Below, piece after piece: positions 26,680-34,642 of a DNA stretch of 64,000 bases. This DNA is from Hydrogenophaga sp. Root209. Its GTDB lineage: Bacteria > Pseudomonadota > Gammaproteobacteria > Burkholderiales > Burkholderiaceae_C. The position numbers were made by a program, and so were the translations under genes. The stretch covers positions 508,711 through 572,710 of the forward strand of contig NZ_LMIE01000031.1 in the NCBI RefSeq assembly GCF_001428625.1. Direction: 5' to 3'. Each line of letters begins with the position of its first letter. Position 1 is the first letter of the stretch. The notes under the pieces were generated by a model. It saw only the letters and a program-made list of their open reading frames with translations. It searched no databases and was not told the DNA's origin.

Positions 26680-27626
26680 TGGCCGATCTCCAGACCGGCC
26701 TGGTGGTGGCGGCCCACGGGCGCCACTGCATGGTGGAAAGCACCGACGGCGAACGCCGCATCTGCCATCCCCGGGGCAAGAAGAGCCAGGTGGTGGTCGG
26801 TGATCAGGTGCAATGGCAGATCACCGGCGACGAAGGCAGCATCGAGCGCGTGGAAGAGCGGCGCAACCTGTTCTACCGGCAGGACGAGATGCGCACGAAG
26901 TCGTTTGCAGCCAACCTAGACCAGGTGCTTGTGCTGGTGGCGGCCGACCCGGAGTTCTCCGAAAGCCAGCTCGCACGCGCCTTGATCGCCGCGCAGGCAG
27001 AGCGCATCGAGGTGCTGATCGTGCTCAACAAGAGCGATCTGCAACCCGCCTTCGACCGCGCTTGGGCACGGCTGGATCCCTACCGCCGCATGGGTTGCAC
27101 GGTGATGCCGCTTCGACTCAAGGCAGTAGGCCAGGACGCTGGGGGGGACGACGGCCTCGATGCCCTGCAACAAAGCTTGGCCGGCAAACGTACGCTGGTG
27201 CTCGGTCCGTCGGGTGTGGGCAAGAGCACGCTGGTGAACCGGCTGGTGCCCATGGCCAAGGCGCTCACCGGCGAGATTTCGCGCGCACTGAACTCGGGCA
27301 AACACACGACCACCAGCACCACCTGGTATTGGGTGGACACCGAGCGCAGCACGGCACTGATCGATTCACCAGGCTTCCAGGAATTCGGCCTGAACCACAT
27401 CGAACCGATGCAGCTGGCCCACCTGATGCCCGATCTGAACGCGACGCTGGGCAGTTGCCGCTTCTACAACTGCACCCACCTGCACGAGCCAGGTTGTGCG
27501 GTGGTGGCGCATGTGCAGACGGGTGGTGCAGAAGTCACCGGAGGCGATCCGCTGGCGATCAGCGAGAACCGTTACCGGCTCTACCGAGAGCTGTTCGCCG
27601 AGCTGTCGGACAAGCGCAAGTACTGA
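26679..27626 (+). CDS. rsgA: Ribosome small subunit-dependent GTPase A
   Basis: Circularly permuted GTPase of 315 residues that checks late 30S subunit assembly. An N-terminal OB fold (HPRGKKSQVVVGDQVQW) precedes G-motifs in permuted order: G4 LNKSD, G1 GPSGVGKST, G3 DSPGFQEF. A C-terminal zinc finger has CRFYNCTHLHEPGC. The ATG overlaps the phhB stop. Near the 3' end a short direct repeat, CAAGTACTGAG, occurs twice across the stop codon, probably a small slippage duplication. Confidence 0.96.
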   Translation: MADLQTGLVVAAHGRHCMVESTDGERRICHPRGKKSQVVVGDQVQWQITGDEGSIERVEERRNLFYRQDEMRTKSFAANLDQVLVLVAADPEFSESQLARALIAAQAERIEVLIVLNKSDLQPAFDRAWARLDPYRRMGCTVMPLRLKAVGQDAGGDDGLDALQQSLAGKRTLVLGPSGVGKSTLVNRLVPMAKALTGEISRALNSGKHTTTSTTWYWVDTERSTALIDSPGFQEFGLNHIEPMQLAHLMPDLNATLGSCRFYNCTHLHEPGCAVVAHVQTGGAEVTGGDPLAISENRYRLYRELFAELSDKRKY

Positions 27627-27644
27627 GGCAAGTACTGAGCTGGC

Positions 27645-28574
27645 TCAGAAGCGCGCGAGCGTGACGAGTGCGAGCAGCAGCATCCACAGCACCACCGCAC
27701 GCCAGACCAGGCCCACCACGCTGTCCAGGTGGGCCAGCTGCGGCTCGGGTCGGCTACCAGGATCACTTTCGTCGATCAGCAGTGTGGGGTCCGGTTGAGG
27801 TGTGAGACGCACGTTGAGTGCGCCTGATGTGGCCGCCAGGACCACCCCGTCGCTGCCCGGCGCAAATCGCTCGGCGTCGCCGCGCCAGCTGGCCACGGCT
27901 TCCTCGAAATTGCCCACCACGGCAAAGCCTAGCGCGGTCACGCGGGCGGGCACATGGTCGACAAAGGCCCAGGCGCGCGCAGCCGCGCGTTGCAAGGCCA
28001 GACTCGGTGTGCCATCGGGGCGTGCGCGCCAGTTGCGCGACAGGTATTCGGCCGACCGGTAGAACACCGCGCCAGCCGGCCCCAGCCCCAAGGCCCAGAA
28101 CACCACAAAACACACCAGCACACCGAACACATGGCGGTGTGCAGAGAGCACCGAGTGTTCGATCACCTGGCGCAGCAGCTCGCTGCGCGGCAGGCTGGAG
28201 GCGTCCACCCGAAGCCAGGCGGCGAGCTTCTCGCGCGCCAGCGCATCGTTGCCCTCTTCCAGCGCGTTGCGGATTTCACTGAAGTGGTGGCTGAACTGGC
28301 GAAAGCCCAGCGTCACATACAGCACCGCCACCATCCACACGAAGGCCAGCACCGAACTGAACCACCACAAGCCCCAGTGCACCAGCGCGACCAGCATCGC
28401 GGGCACCCCCACGGCCAGCCCCCAGGCCACCCAGCCGTGCGAGGACTCGCCCGCATCAAGGTTGCGGCGAACCGCGCGGGACCAACCGCGCAGCGCGGCG
28501 TGCACCACGTTGTCGTAGGCCAGTGGACGCGCCTGCTCCAGCAGCAAGGCAATGAGGATGGCGAAGAAACCCAT
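27645..28574 (-). CDS. CobD/CbiB-AmpE family membrane protein
   Basis: Integral-membrane protein of 309 residues, beginning MGFFAILIALLLEQARPL, with about five helices and the SWRGDAERF segment shared with CobD/CbiB and AmpE proteins. CobD/CbiB attaches aminopropanol in cobalamin synthesis, but no other cobalamin gene is nearby and the lone betaproteobacterial form is of uncertain function. It is convergent with rsgA and followed on the same strand, upstream, by the Nudix gene. Confidence 0.85.
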   Translation of the reverse strand: MGFFAILIALLLEQARPLAYDNVVHAALRGWSRAVRRNLDAGESSHGWVAWGLAVGVPAMLVALVHWGLWWFSSVLAFVWMVAVLYVTLGFRQFSHHFSEIRNALEEGNDALAREKLAAWLRVDASSLPRSELLRQVIEHSVLSAHRHVFGVLVCFVVFWALGLGPAGAVFYRSAEYLSRNWRARPDGTPSLALQRAAARAWAFVDHVPARVTALGFAVVGNFEEAVASWRGDAERFAPGSDGVVLAATSGALNVRLTPQPDPTLLIDESDPGSRPEPQLAHLDSVVGLVWRAVVLWMLLLALVTLARF

Positions 28575-28619
28575 GGGTCGATCATAGTGGCCCGCGCGGC
28601 GCGGACCAGCGAAGCAAGA

Positions 28620-29297
28620 TCAGGCGCTGAGCAGTCGGTAGAAGTTGCGCAGCATGCCGGCGGTGGCGCCCCAGATGAATCGCTCCTGATCCCCGTCCTG
28701 GTATGGCATGGAGTACCACTCGCGCACCACGCCTTCGAAGTCGAACGCATGGCGGCGGTGGTGCAGCGGATTCATGAGAAATGACAGCGGCACCTCGAAC
28801 ACGTCGTCCACCTCGTCGGGGTTGGGCAACAGCTCGAAGCCCGGCTGCACCAGTCCCACCACCGGCGTGACGATGAACGAGGTGCCCGTGACGTACACCG
28901 GCAACGTACCCAGCACCTCGATGCGTTCGGGTGGCAAACCGATCTCTTCAAACGTTTCGCGCAACGCGGCCGCCGTGGCATCCGCGTCGGTGGCATCGAG
29001 CTTGCCGCCGGGCAAGGCGATCTGACCCGAGTGCGTTGAGAGGTGGGCGGTGCGCTGGGTCAGCAGCAAGGTGAGTTCGTCGCGCATCACCAGCGGCAAC
29101 AGCACGGCCGCATGGGCGGGCGCGCGGTCGGCAAACTTGACTTCGCGCACCAGCTCGGGTGTCCAGAGCGGCGGGTTGGCGAACAGCTCGCGCAGCCCGC
29201 TGGCGGTGAGGCGCTCGGGATGGGCGGGGTGCGTGATTTCGTCGGCGTTGACGATGGGCACGAGTCGCGGGTCGAAGGCGGGCAGCAGTTGGGTCAT
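28620..29297 (-). CDS. CoA pyrophosphatase (Nudix hydrolase, NudL-like)
   Basis: Nudix protein of 225 residues predicted to cleave CoA and derivatives to phosphopantetheine and 3',5'-ADP. It has the NuCoA motif LLLTQRTAHLSTHSGQIALP directly before the Nudix box, which begins GGKLD and ends RETFEEIGL. The Nudix helix carries one residue more than the canonical spacing, as is seen in some CoA-type members. The ATG at 29297 begins MTQLLPAFDPR; the open frame upstream runs through a terminator hairpin and is unlikely to be coding. Confidence 0.88.
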   Translation of the reverse strand: MTQLLPAFDPRLVPIVNADEITHPAHPERLTASGLRELFANPPLWTPELVREVKFADRAPAHAAVLLPLVMRDELTLLLTQRTAHLSTHSGQIALPGGKLDATDADATAAALRETFEEIGLPPERIEVLGTLPVYVTGTSFIVTPVVGLVQPGFELLPNPDEVDDVFEVPLSFLMNPLHHRRHAFDFEGVVREWYSMPYQDGDQERFIWGATAGMLRNFYRLLSA

Positions 29298-29324
29298 GTC
29301 GAGACAGCATAGGCCAGACGCAAA

Positions 29325-29348
29325 AAAGCCGCTCCGAAGAGCGGCTTT
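29325..29348 (-). terminator. Rho-independent terminator of the rpsP-rimM-trmD-rplS operon
   Basis: A perfect 10-bp stem AAAGCCGCTC/GAGCGGCTTT with a CGAA loop (UUCG in the minus-strand RNA) is followed on the minus strand by a run of T. It sits 23 bases after the rplS stop. Confidence 0.92.
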
Positions 29349-29371
29349 CCACTGGGAGAGCAAGCGCAGGC

Positions 29372-29737
29372 TTATGCAGCCTTGCTGCCCAGCTTTTCCT
29401 TGATACGTGCCGATTTGCCGCTGCGATCGCGCAGGTAGTACAGCTTGGCGCGGCGCACATCACCACGACGCTTGACTTCGATCTTGGCGATCAGCGGGCT
29501 GTACAGCGGGAAGGTGCGCTCGACACCTTCACCGTTGGAGATCTTGCGCACGATGAAGCTGGAGTTCAGGCCACGGTTGCGGCGGGCAACCACCACACCT
29601 TCGTAGGCCTGCAAACGCTTGCGGGTGCCTTCGATCACGTTCACGCTGACGATGACCGTGTCACCGGGAGAAAACGGCGGAATGACTTTGCCGAGGCGAG
29701 CAATTTCTTCTTGCTCTAGGGTCTGGATGAGGTTCAT
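29372..29737 (-). CDS. rplS: Large ribosomal subunit protein bL19
   Basis: Ribosomal protein of 121 residues located at the 30S-50S interface. It has the conserved [21 protein letters not shown]-type beta-barrel region, [15 protein letters not shown] and the basic C-terminus [20 protein letters not shown]. The ATG at 29737 ([11 protein letters not shown]) is preferred because AGGAAA lies just upstream; an in-frame ATG at 29758 has weaker support. Last gene of the classical rpsP operon, 145 bases after trmD, with a possible promoter of its own. Confidence 0.97.
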   Translation of the reverse strand: MNLIQTLEQEEIARLGKVIPPFSPGDTVIVSVNVIEGTRKRLQAYEGVVVARRNRGLNSSFIVRKISNGEGVERTFPLYSPLIAKIEVKRRGDVRRAKLYYLRDRSGKSARIKEKLGSKAA

Positions 29738-29881
29738 GGTTTCCTGTTCGTCGATCATTCCCGCGCTGCACTAAAGGCCACGAATCCGGCAGGGGCCCTG
29801 TCCAACCTCTTGCAGACGTTCTGCTCGAGGATTGCGGGCTGACCCGGTCGCGGCGGCCGGTAGAGGATCGAAAAGCCTTGG

Positions 29882-29887
29882 ATTATA
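29882..29887 (-). promoter_or_regulatory. Putative -10 element for rplS overlapping the trmD stop codon
   Basis: Minus-strand TTGCTATAATCC contains a perfect TATAAT whose TAA is also the trmD stop codon. A -35 match is weak. It could give extra rplS transcription, with a leader of about 140 bases. Confidence 0.35.
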
Positions 29888-30659
29888 GCAATCCCTGGGC
29901 GCGCAGGAAAGACAGGTCTGCGGCATCGAGCAAACCCTGCTCCCTGGCACGAGCCAGCAGGTCAGGCCGCTGGCGGGCGGTGATCGCCAGACTTTGTTCG
30001 CGGCGATGCCGTGCGATGCGCTCGTGGTGCCCACCCAGCAACACCTCAGGCACGGGCATCGGGCCCTTCGGCCCCTGCCAGACCTCGGGGCGTGTGTGAT
30101 GCGGGCTGTCCAGCAACCCGTCGAGCGCAGGGTTGAAGCTGTCTTGCTGATGGCTGCCCTCGTCGCTCAACACGCCGGGCTGCAGACGCGCCACCGCATC
30201 CAGCAAAGCCATGGCCGCGATTTCGCCACCCGAGAGCACGAAGTCGCCCAAGCTGATCTGCTGATCAACGCAGGCGTCGATGAAACGTTGGTCAATGCCC
30301 TCGTAGCGGCCACACAGCAGAACGGCACCCTGGCTGGCAGACCAGCGTTCAACGCCGGTGTGGGTGAGGGCTTTGCCAATGGGGGAGAACAACACGACTG
30401 GCGCGCATGCCTCGTCTGGCTCCGCGCGTTCGGCGCGAACCGCCTGCAGGCACTGCCACAGTGGCTCGGCCATCATGACCATGCCTGGCCCCCCCCCGAA
30501 CGGACGGTCGTCCACGCGGCGGTAGTTGCCTTCGGCGAAGTCGCGCGGATTCCAGAGGTGAACGTCGACCAGCCCGGATTCAAAAGCGCGGCGGTTGATG
30601 CCGTGTTGCAGAAACGGCGCAAACAGTTCAGGAAACAGCGTGATGACGTCGAAGCGCAT
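29883..30659 (-). CDS. trmD: tRNA (guanine(37)-N(1))-methyltransferase
   Basis: SPOUT-class methyltransferase of 258 residues that places m1G37 next to the anticodon and prevents +1 frameshifting. The start MRFDVITLFPELF, the substrate segment RPFGGGPGMVMMAEP and the S-adenosylmethionine-binding knot ISLGDFVLSGGEIA are all intact. It lies 9 bases downstream of rimM in the conserved rpsP-rimM-trmD-rplS order. Confidence 0.97.
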   Translation of the reverse strand: MRFDVITLFPELFAPFLQHGINRRAFESGLVDVHLWNPRDFAEGNYRRVDDRPFGGGPGMVMMAEPLWQCLQAVRAERAEPDEACAPVVLFSPIGKALTHTGVERWSASQGAVLLCGRYEGIDQRFIDACVDQQISLGDFVLSGGEIAAMALLDAVARLQPGVLSDEGSHQQDSFNPALDGLLDSPHHTRPEVWQGPKGPMPVPEVLLGGHHERIARHRREQSLAITARQRPDLLARAREQGLLDAADLSFLRAQGLL

Positions 30660-30668
30660 CAGGACGAA

Positions 30669-31268
30669 TCAATAGTCTGTTTGCCAGTCGGCGGTGATGC
30701 GGCGCTTCGCCTTGTCCACATCGTCGATGTAGGCCGCCACGAACGGGATCATGCGTTCGGCCACCTGCTCGACCCCGTCGACCGTGTCGGTGTATTCGAG
30801 CACCAGCACCGAATTGGGCCCGGTGGCCATGAGGTCGCGCACCACGCCCAGATGCACGCCCTCGCGGTTGACCACGTCCAGACCGATCAGGTCGACCCAG
30901 TAGTACTCGCCCTCGGGCGTGGCCGGAAAGGCGCTGCGTGGCAAATAAAGGCGAACACCCTTGAGCGCTTCGGCCGAATTGCGATCGTTCACGCCTTCAA
31001 TCTGTGCGACCAGTCCATCGGTGTGGGGTTTGACTTCAACAAGCCCAACGCTCACGCAGCCCGAAAACGCCGAAAAGCCGCGCGCGAAGCGGGCTTCGGG
31101 CGGCTCCAGGAACCATTGTTGGGAAGCGATCAGGGCCGAAGTGTCGGCACTGTAGGGCAGGATTCGGACCCAGCCCTTGATGCCCCACGCGTCCTGTATG
31201 CGCCCCAACTCGACCGCATCGGCCGGGAGGGACGACGCCGTGAAGGCGCCAGACGCGGGGCTGCTCAC
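30669..31268 (-). CDS. rimM: Ribosome maturation factor RimM
   Basis: Assembly factor for the 30S head domain that binds protein uS19. The N-terminal RimM beta-barrel (VELGRIQDAWGIKGWVRI) and the C-terminal PRC-barrel (YYWVDLIGLDVVNREG to AAYIDDVDKAKRRITADW) are visible. The GTG at 31268, 17 bases after the rpsP stop, gives 199 residues; a longer frame reaching 31355 would overlap rpsP and is less likely. No clear ribosome-binding site was seen, so the start is uncertain. Confidence 0.93.
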   Translation of the reverse strand: MSSPASGAFTASSLPADAVELGRIQDAWGIKGWVRILPYSADTSALIASQQWFLEPPEARFARGFSAFSGCVSVGLVEVKPHTDGLVAQIEGVNDRNSAEALKGVRLYLPRSAFPATPEGEYYWVDLIGLDVVNREGVHLGVVRDLMATGPNSVLVLEYTDTVDGVEQVAERMIPFVAAYIDDVDKAKRRITADWQTDY

Positions 31269-31284
31269 CGTGCGGTCAGCAGAA

Positions 31285-31545
31285 TCAGGCCGCGACAGCG
31301 GCCTTGGCGGCGTTCTGCTTGACCAGACGCTCCACCGTGTCGGACGGGGTGGCACCCACGCCGGTCCAGTAGGTCAGGCGATCCAGGGCGATGCGCAGAG
31401 GCTCTTCGCCGCCACGGGCCAGGGGGTTGTAGAAACCGATGCGCTCGATGAAGCGGCCATCGCGGCGGTTGCGCTTGTCTGCAACGACGATGTTGTAGAA
31501 GGGACGGGCTTTGGAGCCGCCGCGGGAAAGTCGAATGACGACCAT
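31285..31545 (-). CDS. rpsP: Small ribosomal subunit protein bS16
   Basis: Ribosomal protein of 86 residues, [20 protein letters not shown] start and [17 protein letters not shown] later, both diagnostic of bS16. It is the first gene of the rpsP-rimM-trmD-rplS operon. A TATAAT motif lies about 124 bases upstream. Length is normal for betaproteobacteria. Confidence 0.97.
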   Translation of the reverse strand: MVVIRLSRGGSKARPFYNIVVADKRNRRDGRFIERIGFYNPLARGGEEPLRIALDRLTYWTGVGATPSDTVERLVKQNAAKAAVAA

Positions 31546-31668
31546 GATTTATCCTTCGGGTGGAGAGGTGCCGAAATTGGCACATCACTGGATCTTGCGA
31601 TCCGCTTGTCTGCAGCGCTTGAGACACACGACTGACCACCCGGTCAGCGAAACGCCACGAAACCCGCG

Positions 31669-31674
31669 ATTATA
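31669..31674 (-). promoter_or_regulatory. Putative -10 element of the rpsP operon
   Basis: Minus-strand GGGCTATAATCG has a perfect TATAAT in the same context as the helicase and rplS candidates. The -35 region is weak by eye. The leader to rpsP would be about 115 bases. Confidence 0.45.
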
Positions 31675-31730
31675 GCCCGTCTGTGGCCACCCAGGTCACC
31701 GACTCCACTCTGTTCGTTCTGATACGCCCC

Positions 31731-32261
31731 ATGCCCACGATTCGCCCCAGCCGAGACGACGATCTCGACGCCATCACCCGCATCTACGGCCACCACGTGC
31801 TGCACGGCACCGGCACATTCGAAACCACAGCGCCCAGCCTGGCCGACATGATCACGCGTCGCGCCGACGTGTTGTCCAAGGGACTGCCCTGGCTGGTGGC
31901 CGAAGACGGTGGGCAAGTGGTGGGCTTTGCCTACGGCAACTGGTTCAAGCCGCGACCAGCCTACCGCTTCTCGGTGGAGGATTCCATCTACATGGACCCG
32001 GCCGCCCACCGCAAGGGCCTGGGCCGCGCCCTGCTGGCCGAGCTGATGGCCGCGCTGGAGCGCGGCGGCGTGCGCAAGGTCATGGCCGTGATCGGCGACT
32101 CCGCCAACGCGGGCTCCATCGGTGTGCACAAAGCGCTGGGTTTCGAGACCGTGGGCGTTGTTCAGTCGTGTGGCTGGAAGTTCGACCGCTGGCTCGACAT
32201 CGTGCTGATGCAGAAAACACTGGGTGCCGGTGACACCACGCCACCCGAAAGCGCGGCGTGA
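31731..32261 (+). CDS. GNAT family N-acetyltransferase, phosphinothricin acetyltransferase-like
   Basis: Acetyl-CoA-dependent N-acetyltransferase of 176 residues. It has the family start TIRPSRDDDLDAITRIYGHH, the EDSIYMDPAAHRKGLGRALL segment with the acetyl-CoA-binding R/K-x-x-G-x-G/A motif, and the C-terminal GFETVGVVQSCGWKFDRW. These are typical of the PAT/Bar and methionine-sulfoximine acetyltransferase group. The ATG at 31731 is preferred over a GTG at 31683. The stop overlaps the next gene (GTGA). Confidence 0.88.
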   Translation: MPTIRPSRDDDLDAITRIYGHHVLHGTGTFETTAPSLADMITRRADVLSKGLPWLVAEDGGQVVGFAYGNWFKPRPAYRFSVEDSIYMDPAAHRKGLGRALLAELMAALERGGVRKVMAVIGDSANAGSIGVHKALGFETVGVVQSCGWKFDRWLDIVLMQKTLGAGDTTPPESAA

Positions 32262-32716
32262 TCGGCCGAGGCAAGAACAAAACGCTGGCAGCGGTGCTGG
32301 CGGTGCTCGGAGGCACGCTCGGGCTGCACCGCTTCTACCTGCGCGGCCTGGGCGACTGGATTGGCTGGCTGCACCCCATCCCCGCGGCGCTGGGCTGGTG
32401 GGGCGTGGACCGCGTGCTCACCTACGGGCAGGACGACAAGCTCTCGTGGGTGCTGATCCCACTGTTGGGCATGACCATTGCCGCGAGTTGCCTCACGGGC
32501 ATCGTCTATGCGTTGACTGATCGCGAAAAATGGAACCGCTGGTTCAACCCAACGCTGCCGGTGGACGCCAACGCCGGCGCCACCCATTGGCTCACCATCG
32601 GGACGCTGGTGCTCGCGCTCCTCATGGGCACCGTGGCCTTCATGGGCAGCCTGGCCTTCGGCATCCAGCGCTACTTCGAGTACCAGATCGAAGAGGCCCG
32701 CAAGATAAGCCAATGA
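32258..32716 (+). CDS. TM2 (NINE) domain membrane protein
   Basis: Small membrane protein of 152 residues starting at a GTG overlapping the acetyltransferase stop. The N-terminal NKTLAAVLAVLGGTLGLHRF and YLRGLGDWIGWLHPI segments match the TM2 domain with its Gly-rich helix pair. Two further hydrophobic segments lie near residues 68-85 and 108-128. Function is unknown. Confidence 0.78.
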   Translation: MIGRGKNKTLAAVLAVLGGTLGLHRFYLRGLGDWIGWLHPIPAALGWWGVDRVLTYGQDDKLSWVLIPLLGMTIAASCLTGIVYALTDREKWNRWFNPTLPVDANAGATHWLTIGTLVLALLMGTVAFMGSLAFGIQRYFEYQIEEARKISQ

Positions 32717-32721
32717 CTTTG

Positions 32722-32806
32722 GCCCACCCCCGCGCCGAGCTGTCGCGCGTCACCCCCTCAGGGGGCACACCTGCGGCCCGGCAAAGCCGGTTCCGCGGTG
32801 TTCTGG
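32722..32806. repeat. Dispersed GC-rich intergenic repeat (type II), copy B
   Basis: CCCACCCCCGCGCCGAGCTG, a CCCCCTCAGGGGG hairpin and the tail GGCAAAGCCGGTTCCGCGG match copies A (4384-4480) and C (43830-43932). It fills the gap between the TM2 gene and the convergent AEC transporter, where its hairpin could help end transcription. Confidence 0.6.
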
Positions 32807-32841
32807 CTTGAAACTGCTGCCGCCGACAAGGCTGTCGTGCA

Positions 32842-33798
32842 TCAGGTCAGCCAGGACATGGCGAGCATGAAAAAACTCAGCGTGAAGAGCGACACCAGCG
32901 TGGTCATGCCCATGCTGGCGGTGGTGAGTTCCTGGGCCACGTCGTAGCGCTGCGCAAACAAGAACACGTTGGCGCCGATGGGCAGGGCGCCGGCCACCAC
33001 GATCACGGTCAGCGGCAGGCCGGTGATGCCCAGCGCCCAGGCGCTCAGCCCCACCATCACGGGCAGCAGCAGGTTTTTGGAGAAGGAGATCCACAGCGCA
33101 TCGCGAAGGTGGCCTCTCAAGGGGGTGCTGGCCAGCGTCACCCCCATCAGCACCAGCGAGAGCGGACCAAAGGCGTTGCCCAGCAACAGCAGGGGTTTGT
33201 CGATCACCGTGGGCAAGCTCCAGCCGGTCTGTGAGAACAGCAGGCCGCTGAGGATGGGCAGGGGAATGGGATGGATCAGCGCGCCTTTGATGGCCGAGGT
33301 CGCTGTCTGCAGCAGGTGCGGCGCCCGCTCACCGCCCGCGCGCGCCTCACGCGCCACGGCCAGTTCCAACACCACCGAGCCGGTGGTCAGCAGGATCAGC
33401 GCATGCACCGACACCAGCGTCAGGAGCGTGACGAGGCCGGCCTTGCCATAGGCCAGTTCAACCAGCGTGATGCCGATCATCACCATGTTGGAGAACACGC
33501 CGGCCATGGCCATGACCACGCTGGCGCGGTTGAAACCGCGCCAGGCGATGGACACCGCCAGCAGCAACAGCGCGGCGGGGAAATAGGCCAAAACCGGCCG
33601 CAGGTCCAGTTCTTCGAACTGCACCGCACTCATGGTGCGAAACAGCAGCGCCGGGATCAGCACGAGGAACACGAGGTTGGAGAGGTCCTTCACCGCGGCG
33701 TCGCGGATCCATTGGAGACGCCCGGCGATGAAGCCGATGGCCATCAGGAGGAAGACGGGGGTCAGCGACGCGACGGCGGGGTGGGCAGCAAGGTTCAC
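32842..33798 (-). CDS. AEC (auxin efflux carrier) family transporter
   Basis: Membrane protein of 318 residues with about ten hydrophobic helices in two similar halves, as in the AEC/malonate transporter family. Recognisable segments are PVFLLMAIGFIAGRLQWI at the N-terminus, SGLLFSQTGWSLPTVIDKPL in the middle and GALPIGANVFLFAQRY near the end. Bacterial members move dicarboxylates or amino acid derivatives; the substrate here cannot be assigned. The next gene upstream on the same strand is the DUF3299 gene, 18 bases away. Confidence 0.88.
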   Translation of the reverse strand: MNLAAHPAVASLTPVFLLMAIGFIAGRLQWIRDAAVKDLSNLVFLVLIPALLFRTMSAVQFEELDLRPVLAYFPAALLLLAVSIAWRGFNRASVVMAMAGVFSNMVMIGITLVELAYGKAGLVTLLTLVSVHALILLTTGSVVLELAVAREARAGGERAPHLLQTATSAIKGALIHPIPLPILSGLLFSQTGWSLPTVIDKPLLLLGNAFGPLSLVLMGVTLASTPLRGHLRDALWISFSKNLLLPVMVGLSAWALGITGLPLTVIVVAGALPIGANVFLFAQRYDVAQELTTASMGMTTLVSLFTLSFFMLAMSWLT

Positions 33799-33816
33799 CC
33801 ACCGATGGTATCCGCG

Positions 33817-34380
33817 CTAGGGGACGCCCACGGCGTTGGTGATGCGGTAGTACAGGCCGTAGGGATCGTTGTTCAGCACATGAAAGGTGCCCTCGACAAC
33901 CACGGCTTCCAGCTTGTATTTCACCGGCGTTTTTGTGCGCACCTCGACCATGCTCTCCGGCCCGCCGGGCGTGCAGAAACCGCAGGTGAGCGGCACCGAA
34001 GCGAGCAGGAAGTGGCGCTGGTTCTCGCCCGGCTCCAGCGGCATCATGAAGCCTTGCAGGCGCAGCGTCTTCTGGTTGAGCGCGGCCACCGGCGCGGGAT
34101 ACACCGGCACGATCCGCTTTTTTTCCACCCGGGTGGTGATGTCGGTGAGGGTAGACCAGGCCACCACGTCGGTGCGCTTGGGCAGCGGCGCAAACGGACT
34201 CAGCGGGCTGTGCACGCCAGCACCCTGCCCGTGTGGCAAGGCCGAGCCATCAGCCGCGCTGGCGGGTGGCGGAGTGCCCGGTGGCAGCGGTGAGCTCAGC
34301 GTCTGCGCGGACACACCAACCACCATGGCACTGCTCAGCCACAGGGCGCTGAAGAGGGTTTGCATCGACATCGGGTTCAT
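33817..34380 (-). CDS. DUF3299 domain exported protein, zinc-locus accessory
   Basis: Protein of 187 residues with a signal peptide (hydrophobic residues 6-25) and a DUF3299 domain: KTLRLQGFMMPLEPGENQRHFLLA, then PLTCGFCTPGGPESMVEV with a Cys pair, then NDPYGLYYRITNA. In Pseudomonas and Vibrio, DUF3299 genes occur beside an ABC ATPase and MacB-like permease in Zur-controlled zinc loci; the same arrangement is seen here. It is the last gene of the zur operon. An in-frame ATG at 34365 is an alternative start. Confidence 0.85.
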   Translation of the reverse strand: MNPMSMQTLFSALWLSSAMVVGVSAQTLSSPLPPGTPPPASAADGSALPHGQGAGVHSPLSPFAPLPKRTDVVAWSTLTDITTRVEKKRIVPVYPAPVAALNQKTLRLQGFMMPLEPGENQRHFLLASVPLTCGFCTPGGPESMVEVRTKTPVKYKLEAVVVEGTFHVLNNDPYGLYYRITNAVGVP

Positions 34381-34397
34381 GGTGGTTGCACGGTGTG

Positions 34398-34637
34398 TCA
34401 ATGGGCGTGACGCATGCCGCAGTATTTGCCCAGCGCCAGACCCTTGCAGGCGGCCTGGAGTTCCTCCATGCAGACTTTTTCTCCTTTGCCGGCTTCCAGG
34501 CACTTGGCCGCTCCTTCGTGCGCAGCGGCCATGCCGCGGTGGCGTTTGACGTCTTCCTGCGTTTCCTGGTCGGAATGTTGGGCCAGGGCAGCGCCGGACA
34601 GAAGCACGGCAGTCAGGAGCAGAAGGGCTTTTTTCAT
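34398..34637 (-). CDS. Small exported Cys/His protein of the zur operon
   Basis: A 79-residue protein with a clear signal peptide (MKKALLLLTAVLLSGAALA). The mature part has four cysteines (46, 56, 64, 73) and five histidines (21, 33, 40, 77, 79), the last two in the C-terminal CGMRHAH. No known family was recognised. Related zinc loci have a larger His-rich DUF2796 protein in this place. The Cys/His content and its position between permease and DUF3299 genes suggest a periplasmic zinc-handling protein. AAGGTGAT precedes the ATG. Confidence 0.72.
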   Translation of the reverse strand: MKKALLLLTAVLLSGAALAQHSDQETQEDVKRHRGMAAAHEGAAKCLEAGKGEKVCMEELQAACKGLALGKYCGMRHAH

Positions 34638-34642
34638 CGGGA

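Noticed and set aside
27615-27645. Repeated CAAGTACTGAG around the rsgA stop as a regulatory element
   Set aside because: Only two short copies; most simply a small duplication by replication slippage.
27645-28574. Adenosylcobinamide-phosphate synthase (true CobD/CbiB)
   Set aside because: The family match is only general and no cobalamin genes are near, so the specific enzyme name was not used.
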